64,000 bases of DNA, from positions 62,001-126,000 of the forward strand of contig NZ_JACFTD010000003.1 in assembly GCF_014282005.1 (NCBI RefSeq). The letters are read 5' to 3'. Position 1 is the stretch's first letter, and every line of letters begins with the position of its first letter. Made by a program: the position numbers and the translations under genes. This DNA is from Sporosarcina sp. BP05. Its GTDB lineage: Bacteria; Bacillota; Bacilli; Bacillales_A; Planococcaceae. Under the pieces are notes generated by a model. It was not told the DNA's origin. It did no database searches and was given only the letters and a program-made list of their open reading frames with translations. Of this stretch, positions 44,708 through 53,723 are shown piece after piece.

Positions 44708-45018
44708 TGACTAAAGAAGTAACTAGCGAAGTTGAACAGCATATAAGTCAGCAAGAGGGATATCAAGAGAAATCGTATCCAACGAGCGCGGAGAACGAAC
44801 AAATAAGACACGATGCTTTTCAACAAAAAGAGTGCCAGCGCATCTACCATAAATTGATTAGCAATGCAGGGGGAATGGAGGTTGTCAGAAAAGGTAGACG
44901 ATTGATAGCGAAAAAGATTGCTACCACATGCTTCCTAAACTCAACAGAGCCTGACTACGAAGAATTTAAGCAAGGTGTACTGATTGCTAACGAAAACATT
45001 AAATTAGTTAGAGATTAA
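44707..45018 (+). CDS. Hypothetical 103-residue protein
   Basis: I do not recognise this protein. It is polar, with no signal peptide or membrane helix. An N-terminal Gln/Glu-rich segment (about residues 1-45) is followed by a more ordered part with IYHKLISNAGGMEVVRKGRRLIAKKIAT and EEFKQGVLIANENIKLV, which looks like three helices with a basic patch. Start ATG at 44707 has GGGAGAG eight bases upstream; an upstream in-frame GTG lacks a site. It is inserted between the conserved genes ytfP and ytgP, so it is probably lineage-specific. Confidence 0.6.
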   Translation: MTKEVTSEVEQHISQQEGYQEKSYPTSAENEQIRHDAFQQKECQRIYHKLISNAGGMEVVRKGRRLIAKKIATTCFLNSTEPDYEEFKQGVLIANENIKLVRD

Positions 45019-45347
45019 TCACCCTGAACTTACTTAGTGGTAAATGACAAATGTGGAACATCCTTTAGGCTGCCTTTACTCCGTTATTTATTGGACATAG
45101 GTGGCCTACTTTTTCTTGAATTCAACCTCCGTCATACTATTCTCGCCATTGTTTCTGGCGACTACTCGCTCATATTCACTTGTTCATACGTTTTGCTCAA
45201 TACATTGTCAGATGATGAAGTCATACATAGTGGGAATAACACTTTCAGTTTTTCTTTAATATACACAATTGACGGCTATACATTGTGAAAAGCGTCGCCT
45301 ATGGGGTAAACTGTTAAGTAGATTTATGAAGAATGGAAGGATCAAAC
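45019..45347. other. Non-coding stretch before murJ
   Basis: About 330 bp without a supported gene or terminator. The only long open frame (from 45037) lacks a ribosome site and family features. Confidence 0.45.
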
Positions 45348-46958
45348 ATGTCGTCAAATCTTGTAAAAGGGACCTTCATACTTACGATAGGTCTATTTTT
45401 ATCGAAAGCGCTTGGACTCTTATATGTTATTCCGTTTTACGCAATCGTTGGGAAAGAAAGTATCGGTCTTTATCAATATGCCTACATCCCTTACAATATC
45501 GCGTTGGCTATAGCCATATCAGGGGCACCACTTGCAATATCAAAATTTGTAGCAAAATATAACGCACGTGGTGATTATGCAACCGGGCGGAGGCTTTTGA
45601 AGTCGGGAATGCTTGTGATGTTACTCACAGGTATACTTTCCTTTTTAACGTTGTACTTTTTAGCCGAACCGATTGCAAGACTAGTTCGTAAAAATGATGA
45701 ACAAATCTTTACAGTAGAAGAGATTGCCGGAGTTATTCGTTGGGTCAGTTATGCACTGCTTGCCGTTCCGCTTATGAGTATCGTGCGTGGCTTCTTGCAA
45801 GGCAACCAGAAGATGATGCCGACTTCTGTTTCGCAATTAGTGGAGCAGATTGTGCGTATTGTTGTTGTTTTAGCAGGAGCATTTATTGTCGTAAACTTCA
45901 TGCATGAATCACCGAGAACTGCAGTGAATTTTGCAGTGTTTGCAGCGTTTATCGGAGCGCTTGCGGGTCTCGGTGTACTGTTCAAGTATTGGAAAAGTTA
46001 TAAACCGGAATTCGACCATCTTCTTGCGAATAGCACTTCTTCGAGTGATATTTCATTCAAAGATATGTACAAAGAAGTATTTGCTTATATTTTGCCTTTC
46101 GTTCTAGTTGGGGTTATTAATCCCCTTTATCAATTTGTTGATATGATTACATTCAACGATACGATGTCTTCAATTGGCTTTGCAGAGGTAACTGACATCT
46201 ATTTCACTATGCTGAATTTTTTGACGCATAAGATTGTCATGATTCCAGTAATGGTTGCCACAGGATTTTCGATGGCGCTTATTCCGGTTATTACAAGTTA
46301 TTATGCGAAAAATGATCAAAAAGGGATTACAAATTCACTTGATCAGACCTATCAGATTATGCTGTTTTTAACGATGCCAATCGTCATCGGATTAATTGTT
46401 CTAGCTAATGAATTTTACCAATTTCTATATGAAAAAGACGCTATGGGTGCAGAGATATTAGCAAATTATGCCCCTGTAGCAATTTTGTTCGGATTATATA
46501 CGGTAACGGCTGCCATCTTGCAAGGTATTGACAAGCATAAGTGGATTGTATTCACGTCATTACTTGGTCTTTTTTTCAAACTTGCACTGAATATACCGCT
46601 TATCAAATTATTTGAAACAAATGGTGCAATTTTGGCAACATCAATTGGCTATACAATTGCAGTTGGTATAAATATAGCTATCATTACAAAAGTCCTTCAC
46701 TATAGGTCGCAGATGGTATTCAGAAGACTAATTCTCATCGGTATTCTAAATGTCATCATGCTTTTAGCGGTCACATTTACGTTGAAAGGCCTGACAGCAA
46801 TCAGTCCCACTGACGGGAAAATGCAGTCCCTCCTGTACATATTAATTTGTGCTGCAGTAGGCGCTGCTATTTACGGCTATCTATCACTTAAAACAGGTCT
46901 TGCACAGAAGTTATTCGGAGAGCGATTGACTAGATTTACGAAGAAATTAGGCTTTTAG
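45348..46958 (+). CDS. murJ: Lipid II flippase MurJ (YtgP)
   Basis: Polytopic membrane protein of 536 residues with about 14 segments, MOP/MviN-like superfamily (SpoVB/YtgP branch). It flips lipid II outward for peptidoglycan synthesis. Landmarks are the N-terminal LVKGTFILTIGLFLSKALGLLYVIPFYAI and the FVLVGVINPLYQFVDMITF and GFSMALIPVITSYYA stretches in the middle. YtgP sits beside ytfP in B. subtilis too. The start is ATG at 45348 with GGAAGGA upstream. ytzG follows after 10 bp, forming an operon. Confidence 0.88.
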   Translation: MSSNLVKGTFILTIGLFLSKALGLLYVIPFYAIVGKESIGLYQYAYIPYNIALAIAISGAPLAISKFVAKYNARGDYATGRRLLKSGMLVMLLTGILSFLTLYFLAEPIARLVRKNDEQIFTVEEIAGVIRWVSYALLAVPLMSIVRGFLQGNQKMMPTSVSQLVEQIVRIVVVLAGAFIVVNFMHESPRTAVNFAVFAAFIGALAGLGVLFKYWKSYKPEFDHLLANSTSSSDISFKDMYKEVFAYILPFVLVGVINPLYQFVDMITFNDTMSSIGFAEVTDIYFTMLNFLTHKIVMIPVMVATGFSMALIPVITSYYAKNDQKGITNSLDQTYQIMLFLTMPIVIGLIVLANEFYQFLYEKDAMGAEILANYAPVAILFGLYTVTAAILQGIDKHKWIVFTSLLGLFFKLALNIPLIKLFETNGAILATSIGYTIAVGINIAIITKVLHYRSQMVFRRLILIGILNVIMLLAVTFTLKGLTAISPTDGKMQSLLYILICAAVGAAIYGYLSLKTGLAQKLFGERLTRFTKKLGF

Positions 46959-46968
46959 GAGGAACAAA

Positions 46969-47688
46969 ATGCGTTTAGATAAATTGTTGTCCAACATGGG
47001 ATACGGTACTCGGAAAGAAGTTAAGAAATTGATGAAAAAAGGTGCTGTCCGGGTTAATGCAGAGCCGGTGAAAGATGCGGCTTTTCATGTCGATACAGTG
47101 AAGGATGAAGTAACCATACTTGGTGAAAAAGTCATCTATAAAGAATTTATGTACCTGATGATGAACAAGCCACAGGAGGTATTATCTGCAACTGAAGATA
47201 AAAGGGACCAGACAGTTATTGATTTATTAGACTCAGAATATAACATTTTTGAACTGTTTCCTGTTGGCAGGTTGGATAAAGATACAGAAGGTTTTCTGTT
47301 GCTAACGAATGATGGAAAGCTTGCGCATAACTTATTGTCACCTAAAAAAGGTGTGCCGAAAACGTATTATGCCCATATTGAAGGTATTGTTACAGAAGAG
47401 GATACCGAGCGGTTTTCAGAGGGCGTTATTCTGGATGATGGATATGAGACAAAGCCTGGTCAGTTGCGCATTTTGAAATCAGCCGATATTTCCGAAATTG
47501 AGTTGACGATTACAGAAGGGAAATATCATCAGGTCAAACGAATGTTTGAAGCTGTTGGTAAGCAAGTTATTTATTTAAAACGTTTATCAATGGGGCCCTT
47601 ATCTTTGGATGAAAGTCTAGCGCTGGGGTCATACCGGGAATTGACGGAAGAGGAATTACAGCAACTTGTGCAAATTACTGAAAAATAA
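46969..47688 (+). CDS. ytzG: 16S rRNA pseudouridine synthase, RsuA family
   Basis: Enzyme of 239 residues that isomerises a uridine in 16S rRNA. An N-terminal S4 RNA-binding domain (MRLDKLLSNMGYGTRKEVKKLMKKGAVRVN) is joined to the catalytic domain with the active Asp in GRLDKDTEGFLLLTNDG (about residue 104) and a closing EGKYHQVKRMF motif. Family length is normal. Ribosome site AGGAGGA. Co-transcribed with murJ. B. subtilis YtzG is the syntenic homolog. Confidence 0.92.
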   Translation: MRLDKLLSNMGYGTRKEVKKLMKKGAVRVNAEPVKDAAFHVDTVKDEVTILGEKVIYKEFMYLMMNKPQEVLSATEDKRDQTVIDLLDSEYNIFELFPVGRLDKDTEGFLLLTNDGKLAHNLLSPKKGVPKTYYAHIEGIVTEEDTERFSEGVILDDGYETKPGQLRILKSADISEIELTITEGKYHQVKRMFEAVGKQVIYLKRLSMGPLSLDESLALGSYRELTEEELQQLVQITEK

Positions 47689-47690
47689 AA

Positions 47691-47727
47691 AGGGCTGAGC
47701 CGTTTGAGAATACGGTTCAGCTCTTTA
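47691..47727 (+). terminator. Terminator after ytzG
   Basis: AGGGCTGAGCCG (47691-47702) pairs with CGGTTCAGCTCT (47713-47724; one mismatch), followed by T-rich DNA. Confidence 0.75.
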
Positions 47728-47742
47728 TTTTCATCCAAACCG

Positions 47743-47803
47743 CAGGCGCCAGCCTCAGTGCCTACGGAATGCAGGTACTGGAACTGACGCCTTACGCTTT
47801 TCT
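47743..47803. repeat. Dispersed GGCGCC-bounded repeat, copy A (short)
   Basis: Begins CAGGCGCCAGCC (47743-47754) and ends GACGCCTTACGCTTTTCTAGG (from 47786). It shares its end modules with copies near 53.2 and 56.2 kb. It lies between ytzG and ytzE. Confidence 0.55.
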
Positions 47804-47817
47804 AGGTTATGTGCGGG

Positions 47818-48039
47818 TCATGAAGATAATTTCACTTTTTTTGCTGTCGTCGTCCATTTACCGCGTACCGGGCTTATAATAAGCTCGTTGTATTCCAGGA
47901 CGTTTAAGTCCCTTTGTACCGTACGGTGAGTGATGCCAAATTCTTCGACCAGGTTTTCGGTAGTTACAGTACCATTATCAAGGATATAAAAGTAGATATC
48001 CTTGATGCGTGTAAGCATACGATCAGTTGCAGGTTTCAA
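47818..48039 (-). CDS. ytzE: Small DeoR-type HTH protein YtzE
   Basis: DNA-binding protein of 73 residues, consisting essentially of one DeoR-family winged helix (RIKDIYFYILDNGTVTTENLVEEFGITHRTVQRDLNVLEYNELI) with a short wing (SPVRGKWTTTAKKVKL). There is no ligand-binding sugar-phosphate domain, as in B. subtilis YtzE, which is also near ytfP-ytgP. I chose the TTG at 48037-48039 (MKPATDRML) with AAGGGGTG nine bases upstream; the longer frame adds 11 acidic residues without a site. Targets unknown. Confidence 0.78.
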   Translation of the reverse strand: MKPATDRMLTRIKDIYFYILDNGTVTTENLVEEFGITHRTVQRDLNVLEYNELIISPVRGKWTTTAKKVKLSS

Positions 48040-48308
48040 GTGTGGAATCACCCCTTCATCTTCATTTTCCAAAAATTTTGGTCATGAGACTTATGAATGT
48101 TGCCTAAAGCACGTTGAAATTATCCCTGACGACGCACATCCTTTCGAAAAGGTTGAAAAGTCAGATTAAACATTCTGACAATACTAGTATAGCGTATTTC
48201 CTTGAAGATTGCATGAGTTTTTTGTAAAAAGTCTGTAAAAGAGGATTCCTCTTTATTTTCTTGGGTTAACGTGTGAAAATAGACTTATTGTGAAAGAAGG
48301 TGCCTTGA

Positions 48309-49715
48309 ATGTTTAATTGGGAAAATGAAGCTTTGAAAAGGCGAGAATCTCTACTAACTGATTTACAAAGTTTAATTGCCATTCCTTCTGTGCTTGATGA
48401 AAGCGCAGCTACTGAAGATTTACCATTTGGACCAGAACCAAAGCGCGCGCTCGACTGGATTTTAGAAGAAGGTCGCAAAGCGGGAATGATTGTGAAAAAT
48501 ATAGACAATATGGCGGGACATATTGAGATGGGTGAAGGGGATGAACTCATCGGAATCCTTTGCCACGTCGATGTCGTACCAGCGGGTAGTAATTGGATAC
48601 ATGAGCCGTTTGGCGGTGCTATCGAGGACGGCAAGCTGTTTGGTCGCGGTGCTATTGACGATAAAGGACCGACTATAGCGGCATGGCATGCTATGAAAAT
48701 GGTCCGGGACTCAGGTGTCACAATGAACAAACGAGTGCGGCTCATTATTGGAACAGACGAAGAGAGTGGTTTTCGTTGTGTGAATCGCTATTTTAAAAAA
48801 GAGGAAATGCCGGATATTGGATTTGCACCAGATGCAGACTTCCCAATTATTAACGCTGAAAAAGGAATTGCTTCTATCCTATTTAGGCAAAAGGCGATAA
48901 CTGCGGATGGACAGCTTCTGTTATTTAAGTCAGGAAATCGAACAAATATGGTGCCGGATTATGCAGAGGCCCACTTGGCAGAGGAAGTTGAATTCAACAA
49001 TGAACAGTTCATTACGTTTTTAAATATTCATGGCGTCACAGGGGGAGTTTCCACGGATGGTCGTAAAACCGTCATTAGTTTGAATGGGAAATCAGCTCAC
49101 GCGATGGAACCAGATAATGGTGTCAATGCCGCTGTACTTCTAGCTTCTTTCTTGAATCGGATTTTAAAAGAAGGTCCATCAAAAGACTTTACACAATTCA
49201 TGTTTGATGCATTTGCTAATGAATCTAGAGGGCTTTTCTTAGGTTTGGCATTCAATGATGAAATGTCGGGTGATACGACGCTGAATGCGGGTATCGTGAC
49301 ATACAATCCCGAAAGCGGTGGGGAAATTAACGTTAGTCTGCGTTATTCAGTTAGCTATCTTTTTGAAGAGAAAATGACGACATGTATGAAACGGTTAAAG
49401 GAAACACCTTTTTCGGTCGATATCGGATCGAACTCTGCACCGCATCATGTGGATGCAAACGACCCCCTTATTCGGACGTTGCAAGAAGTGTATACTGATC
49501 ATACCGGTGAACATGCTGAGTTACTGGCAATCGGGGGAGGCACATACGCGCGTGTCCTTGAAAAAGGGGTTGCTTTTGGAATGCTATTTCCTGGTAGGGA
49601 AGATGTAGCTCATCAGGCAGATGAATATGTATATATAGATGATTTAGTGAAGGCTACTGGGATCTATGCAGATGCAATTAGCCGACTCGTATCTGAAAGA
49701 ACGGAGGGGGAATAA
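48309..49715 (+). CDS. pepV: Dipeptidase PepV-like (M20 family)
   Basis: Zinc-dependent dipeptidase of 468 residues, cytoplasmic. Metal-site motifs: ILCHVDVVPAGSNW (His and Asp), GRGAIDDKGP (bridging Asp), GTDEESGFR (catalytic Glu pair) and the late GGGTYARVLEKGVAFG with the C-terminal His in REDVAHQADEY. The lid-domain His is in SLNGKSAHAMEP. B. subtilis PepV (YtjP) is in this neighbourhood. Ribosome site AGAAGGTG. dat follows 2 bp after the stop, so they form an operon. Confidence 0.92.
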   Translation: MFNWENEALKRRESLLTDLQSLIAIPSVLDESAATEDLPFGPEPKRALDWILEEGRKAGMIVKNIDNMAGHIEMGEGDELIGILCHVDVVPAGSNWIHEPFGGAIEDGKLFGRGAIDDKGPTIAAWHAMKMVRDSGVTMNKRVRLIIGTDEESGFRCVNRYFKKEEMPDIGFAPDADFPIINAEKGIASILFRQKAITADGQLLLFKSGNRTNMVPDYAEAHLAEEVEFNNEQFITFLNIHGVTGGVSTDGRKTVISLNGKSAHAMEPDNGVNAAVLLASFLNRILKEGPSKDFTQFMFDAFANESRGLFLGLAFNDEMSGDTTLNAGIVTYNPESGGEINVSLRYSVSYLFEEKMTTCMKRLKETPFSVDIGSNSAPHHVDANDPLIRTLQEVYTDHTGEHAELLAIGGGTYARVLEKGVAFGMLFPGREDVAHQADEYVYIDDLVKATGIYADAISRLVSERTEGE

Positions 49716-49717
49716 GG

Positions 49718-50572
49718 ATGACAGTATATTTTATGGATGGACAGTTTACAGAACGTGATGGATTAGCTATTTCGATTGAGGATCGCGGTTATTATTTTGG
49801 CGATGGTGTGTATGAAGTAATTAAAGTATATGGTGGGGAATTATACACTGCGGAAGAACATATAGAACGTTTATTTCAAAGTGCTACGAAGATAAAGATG
49901 ACAATTCCCTATGCTGAAGTCCAGTTGATGGAAATTGCTCGTGAATTAGTGGCGAAAAATAACATTTTGGTTGGACACGTTTATATCCAAGTGACACGTG
50001 GATCCGCACCAAGACTTCACCAATTCCCTAATCCGGCAGTACCGCCAGTCGTGACAGGATATGCAATTAACAACCCAAGACCGATGGCGGGCATAGAAAA
50101 CGGAGTCGGGGTCAAGTCAGTGGAAGATGTCCGTTGGTTGCGTTGCGATATTAAAAGTCTTAACTTACTTGGCAATGTTCTCGCTAAGCAAGAGGCGCAT
50201 GAGGCGGGTTGTATAGAGGCATTGCTTCACCGTGACGGTGTTGTCACGGAGGGTTCTGCGTCGAATGTGTTTGGGGTAAAGGATGGAATAGTCTATACTC
50301 ATCCTGTAACAAATCTTATTTTGAATGGCATTACACGGCAGGTTGTTCTAGGACTATGTGAAGAACAAGGAATTCCTGTCGTCGAGAAATCATTTACACT
50401 AGATGAAGCTTTTGAAATGGATGAATTTATCTTAACGTCAACAACATCTGAAGTGACACCAGTCATTTCAATCGACGGGCGTCCTGTAGGCTCGGGACTA
50501 GTAGGACCATTGACAAAGAACTTACAAAAAGCATTCAACTTGCAAATCCCGTCTTTCATTGCGGGTGAATAA
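49718..50572 (+). CDS. dat: D-amino acid aminotransferase
   Basis: PLP enzyme (fold IV) of 284 residues interconverting D-alanine and D-glutamate with their keto acids, feeding cell-wall synthesis. Signature YYFGDGVYEVIKVYGG is near the N-terminus, the PLP Lys is residue 146 in CDIKSLNLL, Glu in the GCIEALLHRDGVVTEGSASN segment, and STTSEVTPVISIDG near the end. Start ATG lies 2 bp after pepV, with GGAGGGGGAATAAGG upstream. PepV could free amino acids that Dat uses; that link is inference from position. Confidence 0.93.
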   Translation: MTVYFMDGQFTERDGLAISIEDRGYYFGDGVYEVIKVYGGELYTAEEHIERLFQSATKIKMTIPYAEVQLMEIARELVAKNNILVGHVYIQVTRGSAPRLHQFPNPAVPPVVTGYAINNPRPMAGIENGVGVKSVEDVRWLRCDIKSLNLLGNVLAKQEAHEAGCIEALLHRDGVVTEGSASNVFGVKDGIVYTHPVTNLILNGITRQVVLGLCEEQGIPVVEKSFTLDEAFEMDEFILTSTTSEVTPVISIDGRPVGSGLVGPLTKNLQKAFNLQIPSFIAGE

Positions 50573-50604
50573 TAACGAACAGTATGTGATCGGAGTGAAT
50601 GGAC

Positions 50605-51579
50605 ATGGCGCAACTTGTTAAACTGCTTGACTATGTCTCCCGTTACGAACAAGATCTTACGCGTTACCCTTCGCAGTATATCCGATTAAAAAGGTATCAA
50701 TGGGAACGTATGAAGACCCAGTGGGAAAGTGGAGCGGATTTATCAGAATGGCAACAGGAGATTAAAGAGGTAGAAGAACCGCAAGAGAGCAAATGGTTTT
50801 CACCTCTACTCCGGGTCTTCGGTCAACGTAAGGATGTTGAGGCAGAGCAAGATCACGACAATCGCGTAGATGAAAAAAGTGATGAAGAAAATTTTGGATT
50901 TAGCCCAAATCTGATTCATAATCCATCAAGTCTTGAGCATTTAAGGAGACTGTATTTGGAACAACTTTTTCATTTTCAAATCAAGTGGGCAAGTTCGACG
51001 TTAATGGACAAGTCAAGAGTGGATTCGCGTTTTTTCCGAGATTCACTTTTACGAAGTTTCGCTCAGAATCTTCCGGATAATTATTTATTGTTTTATTATC
51101 CAATCTTGCTTCTGAAGAAAGCGCCTGTTGAGCTAGACATTATCATTGTGACACCTGTTGAATGCATGTGTATTACGGTACTTGAGAAAGAGGACGTTGC
51201 AGCGTTTAGCGGGAGCGGGGACAGATTCTGGTTAAAGAAGCTTGGGAAAAAAGAAACGAAATTTCTTAGTCCGCTCATCGCCCTGAACAGAACTGAAAAG
51301 ATTATTTCAAGTATATTTAAAGCACAAGAAATCGATTTTCCTATACGGAAATATTTAATTTCACGTAACGGGTATATCGACCATCCAGGTTCTGCGTTTG
51401 ATGTTGAAATTATCGATAGACGGTCCTATGATGACTGGTTTTCTGTACTTCAGAAATTGCCTGTTCCTATGAAATCTACGCAATTCAAGGCGGGCCAGGC
51501 AATACTTGACTTGGGGCAAACTACATCAATAAGTAGATTATTTGGTGAAGATGAGGAACAACAATCAGAAGAAGATTAA
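50605..51579 (+). CDS. Hypothetical protein, possible nuclease-related (NERD-like) fold
   Basis: Protein of 324 residues without signal peptide or membrane helix. The N-terminal third is helical and charged (VSRYEQDLTRYPSQYIRLKRYQWERMKTQWE), then a Glu/Asp-rich linker. The C-terminal half has LLFYYPILLLKKAPVELDIIIVTPVECMCITVLE, which resembles the D-x-(I/V)-(I/V) strand pattern of nuclease-related folds, but I cannot identify a full catalytic set. It lies between dat and trmB, probably in the same transcription unit. I chose ATG 50605 (GGAG nine bases upstream) over the ATG at 50599. Function unknown. Confidence 0.6.
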   Translation: MAQLVKLLDYVSRYEQDLTRYPSQYIRLKRYQWERMKTQWESGADLSEWQQEIKEVEEPQESKWFSPLLRVFGQRKDVEAEQDHDNRVDEKSDEENFGFSPNLIHNPSSLEHLRRLYLEQLFHFQIKWASSTLMDKSRVDSRFFRDSLLRSFAQNLPDNYLLFYYPILLLKKAPVELDIIIVTPVECMCITVLEKEDVAAFSGSGDRFWLKKLGKKETKFLSPLIALNRTEKIISSIFKAQEIDFPIRKYLISRNGYIDHPGSAFDVEIIDRRSYDDWFSVLQKLPVPMKSTQFKAGQAILDLGQTTSISRLFGEDEEQQSEED

Positions 51580-51608
51580 TTACCTATAAATAGAAAAGAG
51601 TGTATACA

Positions 51609-52256
51609 ATGCGACTTCGTAATAAACCATGGGCAAGAGACTACATGGCAGAACACCCAGATATCCTATTAGCAGAACCAGAAAAAATGATGAATGGTTG
51701 GCATACCCTTTTTGGTAATGAAAACCCAATACACATTGAAGTTGGGTCGGGTATGGGGCAATTTGTCATCGGCATGGCAATTGCCAACCCTAATGTGAAT
51801 TATATTGGCATAGAGCATTTTGACAATGTTATCGTATCTGCGCTAGAAAAGGCGGTTGAAGCAGAAAAGCCGTCAAATTTAAAACTGTTTCGTGCAAATG
51901 GAATGGACCTTACGAAAATCTTCCACAAAGGGGAAATAAATAGGGTATATTTAAACTTTTCCGATCCGTGGCCGAAAACGAGAAATGCTAAAAGAAGACT
52001 AACGCATGAAACGTTTTTAAAGCTGTATGAAGAAGTACTTGCTGAAGGTGGGGAAATTCACTTCAAAACAGATAATCGTCTGTTGTTCGAATACTCACTT
52101 GTCTCAATGTCGGAGTACGGCATGAAGCTAGGCTATGTATCGCTTGATTTGCATGCAGAAATGCCTGAAGATAATATTATGACGGAATATGAAGAGAAAT
52201 TTTCTGCAAAAGGACACCCGATATACAGGCTTGAATCTCAATTTACTAATTCATAA
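51609..52256 (+). CDS. trmB: tRNA (guanine-N7-)-methyltransferase
   Basis: Methylates G46 in the variable loop of tRNA using SAM. 215 residues. The N-terminal [18 protein letters not shown] is typical, the SAM motif is [16 protein letters not shown], then [11 protein letters not shown], and the TrmB-specific [22 protein letters not shown], which holds the conserved Asp-Pro-Trp-Pro-Lys. I chose ATG 51609 (AAAGAG upstream); an in-frame GTG three codons earlier is possible. Confidence 0.95.
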   Translation: MRLRNKPWARDYMAEHPDILLAEPEKMMNGWHTLFGNENPIHIEVGSGMGQFVIGMAIANPNVNYIGIEHFDNVIVSALEKAVEAEKPSNLKLFRANGMDLTKIFHKGEINRVYLNFSDPWPKTRNAKRRLTHETFLKLYEEVLAEGGEIHFKTDNRLLFEYSLVSMSEYGMKLGYVSLDLHAEMPEDNIMTEYEEKFSAKGHPIYRLESQFTNS

Positions 52257-52289
52257 TCGTATTAGACAAGGGAATGGGAGGATGTTTCT

Positions 52290-53135
52290 GTGGATACATA
52301 TACATTTCATGATATGACGTTGAGGTGGCTAGATGGTAGTGGGAATTTTCTAGACGGCGGGACGATGTTTGGAGTTGTTCCAAAAGCACTTTGGTCAAGG
52401 CGATACGAAGCTGATGAACAAAATCGTATCAAGATGAGAAACGATCCGATTTTTATTCAGTATGAAGGTAAAAATATATTGATCGACACGGGGCATGGAA
52501 AAGGAAAACTCAGTGAGAAAATGATGAAAAATCTGGGCATTGTTGAAGAGGCAAAGGTTGAGGGGAACCTTGCTGAGCTGAGTTTATCACCGGAAGACAT
52601 TGATATTATTCTTATGACACACATGCATAATGACCATGCAGCGGGTTTGACAGAATGGCGTGAAGGGAATCTTGTTTCTGTTTTCCCGAACGCTGAAATT
52701 TACGTTTCACAAACCGAATGGGATGAAATGCGTAATCCGAATATCCGATCCAGGAATACATACTTAAAAGAAAACTGGGAGCCTGTTCAGCTACAGGTGA
52801 AGACTTTCGAGGGAAGCATTACGATCATGCCGGGAATTGAAATGATCCATACAGGCGGTCATAGCGATGGTCATAGCGTTATCAAATTGACTCAGAATGA
52901 CGAAACGATTCTCCATATGGCTGATATTATGCCTACACAAGCACATAGTAACCCGTTGTGGGTTCTGGCTTTTGATGATTACCCGATGACGTCAATTTTT
53001 GCTAAAGAAAAGTTGATGAAAGAGGCACTTGCAGGTGGATATAGATTCACATTTTACCATGATGCTTATTATCGACTTGTTAAATGGGATGCAAGTGGCA
53101 AAGAAATCATAGAATCCGTTAAGGTTACTATTTAA
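52290..53135 (+). CDS. ytnP: Metallo-beta-lactamase-fold lactonase YtnP
   Basis: Zinc hydrolase of 281 residues. The metal motif HMHNDHAAG (H-x-H-x-D-H) is at about residues 111-119, further ligands His in HTGGHSDGHS and Asp in HMADIMPTQAH, and a late His in YHDAYY. B. subtilis YtnP is reported to be a lactonase that degrades quorum-sensing signals of Streptomyces; activity here is inferred. It lies after trmB, as in B. subtilis. The start is GTG behind GGGAGGA. Confidence 0.88.
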   Translation: MDTYTFHDMTLRWLDGSGNFLDGGTMFGVVPKALWSRRYEADEQNRIKMRNDPIFIQYEGKNILIDTGHGKGKLSEKMMKNLGIVEEAKVEGNLAELSLSPEDIDIILMTHMHNDHAAGLTEWREGNLVSVFPNAEIYVSQTEWDEMRNPNIRSRNTYLKENWEPVQLQVKTFEGSITIMPGIEMIHTGGHSDGHSVIKLTQNDETILHMADIMPTQAHSNPLWVLAFDDYPMTSIFAKEKLMKEALAGGYRFTFYHDAYYRLVKWDASGKEIIESVKVTI

Positions 53136-53136
53136 T

Positions 53137-53184
53137 AAAAAACCGTCACAATTCCAGTGGAATCCGGAATTGTGACGGTTTTTT
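53137..53184 (+). terminator. Terminator after ytnP
   Basis: AAAAAACCGTCACAATTCC (53137-53155) pairs perfectly with its complement at 53166-53184, which ends in T6. Confidence 0.92.
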
Positions 53185-53208
53185 AAAAGAAAAGAAAGTA
53201 AACTTTTT

Positions 53209-53408
53209 TTCGACTTAGAAATGTGTCTATACTTCAGGCGCCAGCCGCTTGGAGGCCCACAGGATGTGGGTCACGTAGCCATTGCCGCAGGACGCGGCGT
53301 ACTTAGGCTACGTTCCTTGAAAGCAATCCAGCTATGTGGCAAAGAGCGCCACGTCGCTGGATCGACATATGCCTGTCGCGTCTAGAGGGCGCCTTGCGCT
53401 TTTCTTAG
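53209..53408. repeat. Dispersed GGCGCC-bounded repeat, copy B (long)
   Basis: Starts with TTTTTCGAC near 53206 and AATGTGTCTA, then CAGGCGCCAGCC (53235-53246), and ends GGGCGCCTTGCGCTTTTCTTAG (53387-53408), abutting the ytzB stop. The GC-rich interior contains nested hairpins, including ACGTAGCC/GGCTACGT around GCCGC/GCGGC, and TCCAGC/GCTGGA around GTGGC/GCCAC. No gene is present. Confidence 0.6.
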
Positions 53409-53723
53409 TTATGCTTTTATCAGTTCAACGACTGTACCCGTTTTTGCATCTGCTGCAAATTCGAATTGTTCCAGTTCGCCTTCTTTAATACGTGATATGC
53501 CACCGCGGTAAACATCCATAGTAATGACGTTGTTCTTGAATGGTTCAGTTTTCATGACGATCCATGAACCATCTATCGGACCTTCATTTTTAAAAGCATC
53601 TTTAATTGTGTTTAGAACAGAGTCTGCCGAAACGTTTTGATTTACTCGGTCGATAGTTTCACTGACTACAATACCAGCCGCAACACCAGTTACTACACCT
53701 GCTAGGAAATCTGTTAATTTCAT
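53409..53723 (-). CDS. ytzB: PepSY-domain small protein YtzB
   Basis: Protein of 104 residues. The N-terminal hydrophobic segment (DFLAGVVTGVAAGIVVSE) is probably a membrane anchor. The remainder is a PepSY-like domain: VLNTIKDAFKNEGPIDGSWIVMK, VYRGGISR and the closing ADAKTGTVVEL motif. B. subtilis YtzB, next to ytoP, has the same architecture. PepSY domains often inhibit peptidases; YtoP is a neighbouring peptidase, but no direct link is shown. I chose the ATG at 53721-53723 with GGGGG upstream. Confidence 0.8.
   Translation of the reverse strand: MKLTDFLAGVVTGVAAGIVVSETIDRVNQNVSADSVLNTIKDAFKNEGPIDGSWIVMKTEPFKNNVITMDVYRGGISRIKEGELEQFEFAADAKTGTVVELIKA

Noticed and set aside
45037..45288. 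83-codon plus-strand frame between the 103-residue gene and murJ
   Set aside because: No ribosome site, irregular composition, no recognisable features; overlaps no conserved element.
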